From Cliona cf. orientalis (lineage: Eukaryota; Porifera; Demospongiae; Clionaida; Clionaidae): 64,000 bases of DNA. Below, one piece after another: positions 46,079-57,023 of this stretch. Below the pieces are notes generated by a model that saw only the letters and a program-made list of their open reading frames with translations, did no database searches and was not told where the DNA came from. The stretch covers positions 7,107,569 to 7,171,568 of the forward strand of contig OZ005689.1 in the NCBI GenBank assembly GCA_963930775.1, given 5' to 3'. The translations under genes and the position numbers were made by a program. Each line of letters starts with the position of its first letter. Position 1 is the stretch's first letter.

Positions 46079-46700
46079 CTAAATTTAAAGATGATAGTCA
46101 ATGCATACTCAAACAACAAATTTAATCCATGGAGGCTTGGGACACAGTTATATGTAGCCTCGTCCCCAGGCCACTCCCACGTTTTCAATGTTGCACGCAG
46201 AAAAGGGGAAGGCCTGGTATCAGAAATCACGTGACAAACGTCACGCGTATGAAGGGTGGTCGAAGGGTGAAAATTAAGTGTGGGCAGCTTAGCAACAATC
46301 ACACTTTCTTGCCCACGCAATTTGTAGATCATGGTGGGATCAATGCGAGAATTTGAAGAACAGAGCGGCAAGACCAGAATACGGCGCCCCCTCGGACTGT
46401 CCGACTGCTGTAAGCGTACCAAGGAGTAGCCCGACTATTTGTAGCTTGCTACCATCGGTGAAATAATGCAACGTTGTGCGTAGTTTTGAAGAACTGATAT
46501 CGAGAAGTCTCAGCAGATAAGTTTAGCCATAGGTAGCTACATTTAGCTCAGTGTTCTATTAATAATAGATTGTCAACTAGCTCACCTAGCGTTAATCTTA
46601 CTATTGAACCAATACTGTATTACCCGATATTTACTAGAACTCTTCATCTTCATCACAAATTTCTATAATAATTTATAACTAGAGCTCTATAGAGCACATA

Positions 46701-47548
46701 CCCCGCGCGCACATTGTGCAATCTATAGATTTACTTTTGGTGCATGGCTATATATTTTGTAAACTTCAGAGTAATACTCAGACTTCAAACTTCAGAGTAA
46801 TACTCAGACCTATGATGCTGCTTACTAAGCCTACTGGAGGTTCCGGTGACACTTGAAAAAGTGCTCTCTACACCCAGACCTAGCCAAAACTAGGAACATA
46901 TGAATTTCTACTTAGCTATATTTGTTGTAACAATAGTAGTACAGTATAGCTGTCTTACACTATGATTGGTTTCAGATTTCAGTCTTCACGAGCATGATCT
47001 TTATCAGTTAGGGGGCTCCTTGTGGAAAAATTAGCGTCATTATGACGTTAGAGGGGGAGGGGGTCTTAGTCCATGACGTTATGCAAATGCATTGCTAGAA
47101 AAGTGGGCGAGACTCGTAAAAAGGGGCGTGGCTAACCGAACTGCTGTGACGCTAAGAGGAGGGGGGGAGGGGGGTAAAAAGTTAATGTCACAATGACGTT
47201 GATTTTTCCACACGGACTTTGGACAAGCCCCCTTACATGCTTGGCCTTTTAGTTATGCGCATGAGCAGAAAGCACAATTGGTATGCATATGCATTGATGG
47301 GCACTGTCGATAGGCGTGGCTACGGTGGCCAACAAAAAGCCACTATTTGTGACGCTCGTGGACCGTATCCCTCGATTTGACGCACACTGAAGCCAGTTTT
47401 TCGCCGAATTCGATTGATTCGTTATGATTACGAGTCGATTAGACCCCTATATCTTGAGATATGGCGATTTTTGTGCTAACGACAACGACAAAAACAACGA
47501 CAACGACGACACGACCGATTACTTTACCCCTTGCGCATGCGCGCGGGG
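46701..47548. mobile_element. TA-flanked MITE, copy 2, nested in element C
   Basis: Ends CCCCGCGCGCACATTGTG and the complement of CCCCGCGCGCATGCGCAAG. TA flanks (46699-46700, 47549-47550). Aligns with 40044-40549 over most of its length and itself contains the 222-bp element at 47011-47232. Confidence 0.75.
47011..47232. mobile_element. 222-bp MITE nested in a MITE
   Basis: Left end GGGGGCTCCTTGTGGAAAAA and right end (complement GGGGGCTTGTCCAAAGTCC...) continue into inverted AACGTCATTGTGAC-like blocks. TTA is duplicated (47008-47010, 47233-47235). The MITE copy at 40044 lacks it, giving an empty-site reference. Contains repeated TATGACGTTA motifs. Confidence 0.75.
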
Positions 47549-47680
47549 TAATAATTATTGTAGTACATAATATGACATCACTAATGATTTAGTCTAAATA
47601 TAGTAACTGCACATGTGCCTCGACCTGGGCCCTAATCTACACTGTGCTAGCTAGCTACTTGTTGGTCTTTAAGTGACAGC

Positions 47681-50541
47681 ATGGCTGAATCAGAATCAGC
47701 CAAGTGGTTGAAAAGTAGGTACATGGTTGGCCCACCAATGAAGATGGTAAAATTTTCTAAGATCCACAATGAACTGGTAGCTCGTTTTACCCACACGAAG
47801 TTCAATTCTCTTGCTGTATCTCAAGCAATCAAGGAGGCATTTCCAAACACTGAGAGTAAACCTTGTGGGAAAGCTAACCATCGCTTTGTGTTTGGTCTTC
47901 AAGAACAAGAATCCACGTCTAGATCTTTCCATGATTCTTCAAACCACGAGTTAATGGCAACACTTGAGCATGAAAGGATGAGAAACCGAGATCTACAAGC
48001 ACAATTGGTCATGATGGAGAAGAGGGTTCATGAATTAGAGGCGAAGGTGCGGGAATTGGAGGCAATTACGTGTACACCAGAAATTCTTGATGATCAGATG
48101 AATCGAGCTATGAATCCTCGCTTTCAGATCTATCATGGTCCTGACAGCTTTGATCACTTTGATGATTTCTGTGTGGAGCGTATGATAGAGGAGGTGAAAC
48201 AGCAAGCACCTGACGTCCTCCGACTCTTGTCTATGCTTGGACGAGCTCCTTCACTGACCGATGCACCTAGAGTTAAAGATATGGAAACAGTCAGCTAGTG
48301 CATTATGTGCCCTTGCCAAAGGTAGATCAGAAAAGGTATTAGGCATACAGCTTCTTGTGGGTCTTATGCTCATAGCCGGGTCAACACACAGACAAGTAAG
48401 TATATAGGTACATGTATTCTCAACATAAGAAATATTATCAAGTTCACTGTTGTGCTACAGGCTCTGGGTGTCCTGAATCATGCAGGCATCACTGTATCAT
48501 ACAGTACTGCTTGGCCGTACCTCAATAAGCTCATATCTGATGCAAAGTTTACTGATAGGATACACAGTGGTAGAATGCTATGGGCATATGATAATCTCAG
48601 TATACATAAATCAGTACGCCACGAAAGAGAAGGTACATATAATACGTACAGTACATGTACAGTGCATGTATATTCACTGCAATATCATGCAATACACACT
48701 CAAATTCACTTATCTTTTCCTGTCTTTCAGATAAGCACAATTGCATGCTCAATGTCACATCACGTCTCGCAGTTAGGCTACAGAATCTCCCTAATTGGAA
48801 TTTTGATTGGGCAGACTTACAACCCCAGTGTACCCGTCAGTCTCTCAATATCTCTGACTTCTTGCCGAGTTTAGAAGATGCTTGTCATCTGAAGGAGAGA
48901 GCCACAGCCTTCTTTATGAAGTTCCTTGCTGAAGAATTTGATAGCCTGTCTGATCTTCAGCTCTTTGTCCCCAAACATCAGTCACCACACCCAGTTCAAA
49001 AGTCAGAAGTCATACCTATGAAAGTTTTGTTTAAAGATGAAAAATACATTAGTGAAACCGTAGACATACTGTCACAATTGATGATTGATGCAAATATCAC
49101 TGGTAGTCCACATGTAGGTAGGACATAATATAAATGTACGCAGAATTCATATTCAGGATATTCAATTGTTACTGTAGATAGTAGTGGGAGACCAATTGAC
49201 GTGCAAATGCATTAGGGGAGCAAAAGTGTGGCGGCAAGCAGAACAAGAGCCTAAAGATACACTTTCATGGGCAAATGAAATCCCAGGTAAAGTGCATATC
49301 AGTACATGTTACATGTACTGTACATAGTGTACGTGGAACTTCTCACAGTACTACTGGGCTTTAAATAGATACTTACCTTGAGTGCACTTCATATTACATG
49401 TGTTTATATATGCACTCTAGACTCGATCCACGTGGTACACACGTACACTCTAGCTGTTTAATTATATTACAGGTGATTTCCATTTTTATGGGAGTGTCTA
49501 AAGGTAATCTTTGAAATATTTTGGAGCTCACCATCTCAACAAGGATCACTATGCAATTTGAGAGAAATTATTCAACGTAATCAGGTAGACAAAGCTGCAA
49601 AAGTGTTTAGTGTTGCTGACGAGTTCTTAGTCCATGTTTTCAAGGCTCATTTGAGTGTGAGTGTATGCACATTGCTAAAACTACAAAGCACGTCAGATGC
49701 AATCAGTCATGAGGCTACAGAAAGGTGGTTAAGGAAAACAGCCGAAACACTCTTGGCTGACACAATCATGCCAGTTCAAGCATCAGATCCTGTTTATACT
49801 TTTCATAGATCACTCCTGCACTTGGGCTTTCTATACTATGATCTAAGGGATGCAATACGATGGGAGGATGGTCCACAAATAATCCAGAACTGGGTTCTTT
49901 GGTTACCTCGCTTTCTAGCAACAGGGAAGAAGAACTATGCATATGAGGCTGTCAACCTCATAGCCAACCTAAAAGCTGATTTTCCAAAACACATTGCCTA
50001 TCTGGCTATTCATAACAGGACGGTCAATATCGGAAGGAAAGGCAGGAAGGGGAAAGCCCATCAATCAAATGGTGGAACATTATAATTTGTAAGTACCCCC
50101 ATTAATAATTACAATTATAACTTGTTTACATGTGCATACCTTACTTTGAAGGAAGCAGTAAAGGGAGGCAATCAAACAGAGAAACATCTGGAGGTGGTGT
50201 CACTTGGTGCACTGTTTCTACTGGACGCTGCCAAGAAAGCTGACAAGGCATTCTGTGTTTCACCACCTGGAGGAAAACACACAGTTAGAGAAGCATGCAG
50301 GGATATAAAAACAATGGCAAATCATCTCTTGGAAAAGTCGGTGTCAACTAACCTTGAAAATCGATCTTCCCCTGAATTTTTAAACCCTGATGATACTGGA
50401 CTAGACAAATTAACATCTACTTGGCTACATGAAGCTTTATTCAGGGCATACATAGATGAAGATAGTCCGTCATCGGAACCAATAGACGAAGACCTTGAGC
50501 AGAGTGCCAATATCCACTATGAAATTGCTGATGTTTCCTAA
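47681..50541 (+). pseudogene. Putative transposase-like protein of element C (DUF6589-like), frameshifted
   Basis: Starts at ATG 47681. Residues 1-75 resemble a winged-helix DNA-binding module (KFSKIHNELVARFTHTKF, SLAVSQAIKEAFPNTE), and about 90-130 is a coiled coil (MEKRVHELEAKVRELEA). Later exons encode LGVLNHAGITVSYSTAWPYL, WAYDNLSIHKSVRHERE, LPNWNFDWADLQPQC, ADEFLVHVFKAHLSV and FHRSLLHLGFLYYDLRDAIR, ending at 50541. The arrangement recalls proteins with the DUF6589 domain; that name is from memory of similar sequences. Two single-base shifts seem present: a short T-run near 49487 (before WECLKVIFEIFW) and near 50035 (before KPINQMVEHYNL). No certain DDE motif could be assigned. Confidence 0.65.
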
Positions 50542-50676
50542 CTAATATTATTATCATATACTTCTTCTAAGTACATGTATACATGCACTTAATGGTGTCC
50601 TGTATGAAATATACACCTTTGGAATCACAAATTTAATCATTATTAGCACATGGTACACATACAAACATTGACAGTA

Positions 50677-52685
50677 CTACTGCTTCCTACATCGTTTAGC
50701 AGGTGGAGCATCTCTTAAAGTGTTCAGGACAATATTACCGAGTCTCTTTCTGTACTCAGGGCGGATTCCAAATAGATTTATGTCCTTTTCGGTCCGATAA
50801 AATTTTAACTCATTGATAACAAAGTTCGAACATACATACAAAACCTGCTCCAAGCATCATATATGGTGGGTTCTCTCCCATAATTCTACTCCTTTCGTAC
50901 AACAGATTTTCTTTCAAATTTTTTTGAGTGCATCATCCACTTGTATAACCCAAGGGTGTAGACAGGTGGGGCCCCCCCCCACTTTTTGAGCAATAATTAT
51001 GTACTATATATGGGATTGTTGAAGTTAGATGAAATTCTAGTTGTATTCACTGTAATCATAGTTGGATAGCCAAAAATATGCAACAAATTTGGGAAATAAT
51101 TGCTGGAAATAGCTGAATTTAGTTCTGGACACAATAGGATCAAAAATTTTCGCGCGCTTTGCGCGCAGTTGTCACAAAGCCCCCCCACTTTACAAATTGT
51201 GTCTATGCCCTTGTAACCGCAGTACGTCGGGTTTTACTCTCCTTAGTCCGACCTTCAACAAAGAGTATTTCACAATAAGAAGTAACCTGCTGCTATCTTC
51301 ATTGCGGCAATATTTTTCAAGCAGCGAGTCCTTTATTTTGGATTTTTTGTTCGCAGTGTAAAATAAATGAGCTCTAGCTTCCGATCCATTTCTGCCTGCT
51401 CGTCCACATAACTGATTAAAAACAAGATGGATATAACATCCAATAATTACAGTAACTATGTATACACATGTACCTGATAGAACTGAGAAATTGTATCTGG
51501 CATACCATACACAATTACAAGACTTACATCAGGGATATAATTTAAATATATATGAAAGTGTAACTTGTTCGTGAATTATTATTGCAAATTACCATTCTGA
51601 ATGCCACTGTAGCTGTCAATACTCTTAGTGAAGAATTCTGTGCAAATTCAACTGTCTTGGAGTTCCTAGTCATTGAGGCATGATACATCCCCACAGATTG
51701 CTTGTTCTTTGCCGTGCTCTTAAGGCATTTGTACACTTTGCATACATTATTCTTCGTCTGGCAAAATATTATAGTTTTTGGGATTTGTTCAGGCTCACAT
51801 GACTCAAGTTTCGACAGTACACCAGCCATATCGTGCTGTGTTTATAAAAATTGTTACAATTACATATCTATAACTTACATTTACACTTCTTATGGGGCTA
51901 GCCGACAAAAAAAATGTTGGCCCTATCTAGCGACTGGGATACAACAATAGGATCCTTTAAGTGCAGAGATTCAATAATTTTTGATTGTGTATTGGCTGGA
52001 GCAGATGCAATCAATGCCATAAAAGGAGCATTGGTCAACGCTCTGAGACCACCCAGCTTATCAAATGCCGTTCTAAAGTCATGACCCCTATGTACACACA
52101 GTGGTAACATCCAATTTCAGGGACAGAAACTAACCACTCATATACACAATGAGCTTCATCTATAGCAACCAAAGCCAGCTGAAGATCAGATGAAAATATA
52201 CCCCGCCATGGTCGACTTACGGCTGTCTCAGGGGACATAAAGTCTACAAGAAATTCAAGTCAGCAATACATTGTTGTTATAAGATGCATAAACACACCAA
52301 ATTAATAGATCCTATCCAAAACAGAGGAATATTGGTCAGGGCAAGTTGCATGCAAAGCGGTAACACCGGCAATATGAAGTTGATGGACCTGAAAAGCCAC
52401 AATGGATATGATAATGCCCACTGCAGAGCTACCAGATGCTAAGGGTACCAGGTACATACAGAGACTCTTCCCTGAACCAGTTGCCATCCTAACAAGAACA
52501 TCCTTCTTGTGGAGTGCTGGTAGTACAGCATCAAGCTGACCAGGTCGAAATGATGCATACTTAAAATACTTTTCCAGAGCAAAACTGGCTTTCTCCTGAG
52601 CACCACACTGCACACCAGTCTCATCAGAGCTCGTGCCCCATGGGCACTCTTCAATGTTGCAAACAAACTCCAGCTGATCGCTCAT
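50677..52685 (-). CDS. RecQ-like DNA helicase of element C
   Basis: Spliced minus-strand gene from ATG 52685 to a stop at 50677-50679. Motif 0/I: FRPGQLDAVLPALHKK then MATGSGKSLCMYLVP. Motif II: VAIDEAHCVYEW. Motif III region: APFMALIASAPANTQ. Motif IV: KTIIFCQTKNNVCKVYKCL. Motif V: LRVLTATVAFRM, where most relatives have AFGMG. Then YGMPDTISQFYQ and motif VI CGRAGRNG (near 51390). The C-terminal exon ends LFGIRPEYRKRLGN. A MITE at 50951-51215 sits in the last intron. This is a superfamily 2 helicase likely unwinding DNA during transposition (inference). The Arg in motif V and Ser in motif III may reduce activity. Confidence 0.8.
50951..51215. mobile_element. 265-bp MITE in the helicase gene
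   Basis: Ends AAGGGTGTAGACAGGTGGGG and the complement of AAGGGCATAGACACAATTTG, followed by G7-8/C7-10 runs on both sides. It lies between the exon with motif VI and the last exon. Confidence 0.6.
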
Positions 52686-53247
52686 TTTTAATTCAAAACG
52701 TTGACAGGCCCGCCAAAAAAGTCAACCACATGATGAAACAAGGACTCAGAAATTTTAGCTCGTGTGGCAGCCTTTTTTCTTTTTATCATACATATAAAAC
52801 TACTCCGTTACAGCGTATGCTATTCATAACAGGACACCATTCTTTTTTACCCTTAGTATCTTACACAACAAACAGTACACTCACCAGATATGCTAGACTC
52901 ACAAGAGGCAGGCCGTCGAGATCGACGCGAGTCAACTCTCCCTACCTCAGTCATTTCACGTTATCCACTTCTTGCGCCTCCTTTTAGACACCATTCCCAA
53001 ATCTTCAAAAAGCAACAGAACTCGTGTTCGCGGCAACTCCGTAGCAAGCTCTGTAGGTACGCATGCGTGGGCGAATCACCCCACAAAGCGATTCCGTGAC
53101 CTGATACGCCTACGCTCATTATTTATGACATTTGTCACGCGACTTCTGATACCAGGCCTTCCCCCTTTTCTGCGTGCAACATTGAAAACGTGGGAGCGGC
53201 CTGAGGACGAGGCTAAGTTATATGATGATCAACTGCATCAAACTCAC

Positions 53248-55249
53248 GATTTGGCTCCCCAATCCTGGGACCTTTGGCGTTGCCTGCAGTCAGGTGGGCA
53301 TTGGCCGTCCTAGTCCTACTCTCACTCCCTTGCTCACCATCTGTCAGTGGTTCATCTTCTTGGGACGTTTGATGCATTGTGACTACAAAAGATGATAATC
53401 GATGCATACTTCAATTTATAATCTATTGAGACTTGGGACACAGTTATACTGATGATGATCAACTGCATCAAACTCACGATTTGGTTCCCTATTCCTGAGA
53501 CTGTTAACGTCGCCTGCAGTCAGCTGAGCATTGGCAGTCCTAGTCCTACTTTCACTCCCTTGCTCACCATCTGTCATTGGGTCATCTTCTTGGGACTTTT
53601 GATGCATTGTGACTATAAAAATGATAATTGATGCATTTATGATCCATGGAGACCTGGGACACAGTTATATGATGATCAACTGCATCAAACTCACGATTTG
53701 GTTCCCCATTCCTGTGACTTTTGGTGTTGCCTGCAGTCAGCTGGGCATTGGCCGTCCTAGTCCTACTCTCACTCCATTGCTCACCATCTGTCAGCTGGGC
53801 ATTGGCCGTCCTAGTCCTACTCTCACTCCCTTGCTCACCATCTGTCATTGGTTCATCTTCTTGGGACTTTTGATGCATTGTGACTATAAAAGATGATAAT
53901 CGATGCATACTTAAATTTATAATCCATGGAGACTTGGGACACAGTTATATGATGATCAACTGCATCAAACTCACGATTTGCCTCTCCATTCCTGGGACTG
54001 TTGGCATTGCCTGCTGTCAGCTGGGCATTGGCCGTCCTAGTCCTACTCTCACTCCCTTGCTCACCATCTGTCATTGGTTCATCTTCTTGGGACTTTTGAT
54101 GCATTGTGACTATAAAAGATGATAATCGATGCATTCTTAAATTTATAATCCATGGAGACTTGGGACACAGTTATATGATGATCAACTGCATCAAACTCAC
54201 GATTTGGTTCCCCATTCCTGGGACTGTTGACGTCGCCTGCAGTCAGCTGGGCATTGGCCGTCCTAGTCCTACTCTCACTCCATTGCTCACCATTTGTCAG
54301 TGGTTCATCTTCTTGGGACTTTTGATGCATTATGACTACAAAAGATGATAGCTAATCGATGCATACTTCAATTTATAATCTATTGAGACTTGGGACACAG
54401 TTATACTGATGATGATCAACTGCATCAAACTCACGATTTGGTTCCCTATTCCTGAGACTGTTAACGTCGCCTGCAGTCAGCTGAGCATTGGCAGTCCTAG
54501 TCCTACTCTCACTCCCTTGCTCACCATCTGTCATTGGGTCATCTTCTTGGGACTTTTGATGCATTGTGACTATAAAAATGATAATTGATGCATTTATAAT
54601 CCATGGAGACCTGGGACACAGTTATATGATGATCAACTGCATCAAACTCACGATTTGCCTCTCCATTCCTGGGACTGTTGGCGTTGCCTGCAGTCAGCTG
54701 GGCATTGGCCGTCCTAGTCCTACTCTCACTCCCTTGCTCACCATCTGTCAGTGGTTCATCTTCTTGGGACGTTTGATGCATTGTGACTAAATTTAAAGAT
54801 GATAGTCAATGCATACTTAAACAACAAATATAATCCATGGAGGCTTGGGACACAGTTATAATATGATGATCAACTGCATCAAACTCACGATTTGGTTCCC
54901 CATTCCTGGGACTGTTGACGTCGCCTGCAGTCAGCTGGGCATTGGCCGTCCTAGTCCTACTCTCACTCCATTGCTCACCATTTGTCAGTGGTTCATCTTC
55001 TTGGGACTTTTGATGCATTATGACTACAAAAGATGATAATCGATGCATACTTCAATTTATAATCCATAGAGACTTGGGACACAGTTATATGATGATCAAT
55101 TGCATCAAACTCACGATTTGGCTCCCCATTCCTGGGACTGTTGGCGTTGCCTGCAGTCAGCTGGGCATTGGCCATCCTAGTCCTACTCTCACTCCCTTGC
55201 TCACCATCTGTCAGTGGTTCATCTTCTTGGGACGTTTGATGCATTGTGA
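53248..55249 (-). CDS. Exon array, right block: units 7-15
   Basis: Nine exons: 53248-53382, 53478-53612, 53695-53883, 53975-54109, 54201-54335, 54435-54569, 54652-54786, 54889-55023 and 55115-55249. Eight are exactly 135 nt; unit 9 is 189 nt, the 54-nt excess being an in-frame duplication of the TDGEQ.SESRTRTANAQL part. Spacers vary (82, 82, 91, 91, 95, 99, 102 nt). All keep AG acceptors and GTGAGT donors. Peptides differ by a few residues (EDEPL/EDDPM, EQG/EQW, AGN/AGD). Constant exon length with variable spacer length argues for coding exons on the minus strand. The plus strand is also largely open, so a non-coding satellite is not excluded. Confidence 0.6.
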
Positions 55250-55262
55250 CTATAAAAGATGA

Positions 55263-55358
55263 TACCGTATGGCGGGTAATTTTTGTGGGGTGCTAATTTT
55301 CATGGTTGATTTGGCAATCACAAAATTTTCTTACCCACAAAAATTAATGGCTATATGG
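55263..55358. mobile_element. Short MITE with CCGTATGGC end
   Basis: CCGTATGGCGGGTAATTTTT at 55265 and an imperfect inverted copy ending CTATATGG at 55358 (shared TAATTTTTGTGGG). TA is present on the left only. Related by its end to the 10465-10937 element. Confidence 0.5.
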
Positions 55359-55364
55359 GTGGTA

Positions 55365-55710
55365 TACAAATAAAGTTATGCATACTACCGTACTTACCCT
55401 AATACTACGCATGGCAAAAAAATAATTTCAATTTTGAAAAACGCGCGTTTTTCTGGTAAAGGTTGTCAATGACTCCATATATAAACATTATGATAATTCA
55501 TGAAATGCTAATTTACTGCGTTAAATTGGATCATGTGTTGCATTTGATTAACTAAAGTATTATTAATTTTCAGACAATCATTTGTCTTATCTCGTCCGTA
55601 TCCTAACCTCAAAGGCATAAAAGATGCACCCTTCTACAAGTTCAGAAGCCCCACGATTGGTCAAAATTGCAAAGCTGTGTGTACAAACAACGGTGGCCAG
55701 GGAGCTAGAG
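55365..55710. repeat. Segmental duplication and inverted repeat next to the array
   Basis: 55365-55560 matches 43340-43670; 55565-55710 is an inverted, partial copy of 44340-44460 (GGCATAAAAGATGC, CTACAAGTTCAGAAG, CACGATTGGTCA). These repeats occupy the place where 5' exons of the receptor copy 2 would be expected. Confidence 0.55.
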
Positions 55711-55798
55711 ACGCATTCTTGAACAAACAGCACAAAGCGCCATACACTGGAGGGCTTCCTCTGACCAATTGTATCCATGTCCTATACATTATTAGCAG

Positions 55799-56546
55799 AC
55801 CAGTTCCAGTTTTAATCAGCAGCGTTGACACAACAAGAATTACTGTGCCTAATCTAGAAGCAGGATTCACATACACCTTTAATGTTACCTCACAAAACAC
55901 AGTTGGAACCACAAGTGCTTTTTGTGGACTAGTCATCGAGATCCCTCTACCTGGTAATCCAATTGCATAGTTAATAATATAATATTATAGATGTGATCGT
56001 AATGATCTCTCATTCCTCCTCCCCCCCCCCCCCCCCTCCTTTCTCTCTTGCTTGTGACTTTAGATCCAGATCAACCAGCCACTGAAAATTCCACTTTAAT
56101 AACTATTATTGGAGGTGTAGTTGGTGGTTTGGTTGGACTAGTGCTCATAATTGGATTTGCAGCACTTCTAACAATCATATGCTTAAGGAGAAATGGTATG
56201 CAAATATTAAATTTTACCAATCCATCAAAATCAATGCAACACGTGGTATGTGATAATGCAGGTAAAGGAGCGATCACAGCTGATAAGGCTGAAGTTGTTT
56301 ACGATTACCCAGACGGTCTCCAGTTGCAAGAGTAGCTACAGACCGAAGAATGACAGAGACATAAAACTGAAAGAGTGTCCTGCTTATGAGAAACCACCTG
56401 ACATTGAATTAGAGGAATGTCCAGCTTATATTGAGAAAAAGAAAGATCAGGATTTCAAATTAGAGGAGTGTCCAGCTTACGTAGAGAAAAAGAAAGATCA
56501 GGACATCAAATTGGAAGACTGCCCTGCTTATGTTATGGCCAAATAG
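55799..56546 (+). pseudogene. Receptor-like protein with YDYP/ECPAY tail (copy 2, damaged)
   Basis: Exons 55799-55953, 56064-56195 and from 56262 join with matching phases. The first gives the second half of a fibronectin type III domain (ITVPNLEAGFTYTFNVTSQN). The second gives a transmembrane helix (GGVVGGLVGLVLIIGFAALL). The third gives VVYDYPDGLQLQE. A stop then comes from four extra bases TAGC at 56333-56336 relative to copy 1. Past them the frame resumes as YRPKNDRDIKLKECPAYEK and three more ECPAY/DCPAY repeats with EKKKDQD spacers to 56546. Upstream exons with the signal peptide were not found; repeats lie there. Copy 1 has an Ig-like part where this copy has FN3, so only membrane-proximal and tail parts are shared. 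Confidence 0.7.
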
Positions 56547-56559
56547 TGATAAAATTTGT

Positions 56560-57023
56560 TATCTCTAAGATTCAATATATACCGTGAATTAAGTGCACTT
56601 GGCACTAAATAATGTTAACCATTAATAATTGCTCATGTGGGCACTTAGCTACCAGAGATTGTGGAAGCTTCTGAATCATAATAAATTATAATTGATGTAT
56701 CTCTGAGTGGCCGGGTGCTTGAATTGATTAGAGACTATACATAGCTAGAGTAAGTCAGCAAAGGTCGGACAATGTGAATAATCGATTGTGCACCAGAGCG
56801 AAGGGTTGACATCTCATTTATCTGGGTTACATTATCATTGACAATCACAATATTAATGAACGTAGTTATACAAGAACAATAAAACATTATACTATTAAAT
56901 TTTGTGGAATAATCGTTTAAGCATCAGCTTCATTAAAGTTAATTATTATTATTATCTATAGCTAGTAACAATTTCATTCAATGTTACAGTATTGCTGGTG
57001 GCTGTGGCTGTCTCATTATTTCA
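56560..57023. other. Spacer between convergent genes
   Basis: AT-rich; holds the 3' ends of the plus-strand receptor and the minus-strand beta-helix gene. No further feature seen. Confidence 0.4.

Larger units (their letters stand above)
46155..53215. mobile_element. 7.06-kb helicase-encoding transposon (element C, AcademH-like)
   Basis: Termini are inverted repeats of about 90 bp, TAGCCTCGTCCCCAGGCCAC on the left and the complement of TAGCCTCGTCCTCAGGCCGC on the right, both continuing CCCACGTTTTCAATGTTGCA. The 9-bp AGTTATATG is duplicated (46146-46154, 53216-53224); array spacers keep the single-copy site CACAGTTATATGATGATC. Inside are a plus-strand gene with winged-helix and coiled-coil parts (47681-50541) and a minus-strand RecQ-like helicase (50677-52685). 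I recall a helicase-bearing lineage of Academ transposons (AcademH) that fits this layout; the assignment needs a database comparison. Two MITEs are nested inside. Confidence 0.85.

Noticed and set aside
45439-55262. Plus-strand frames through the exon array (CSQLGIGRPSPTLTPLL-type)
   Set aside because: Open in most units, but without AG/GT signals at constant distance; the minus strand has them and yields a constant 135-nt exon.
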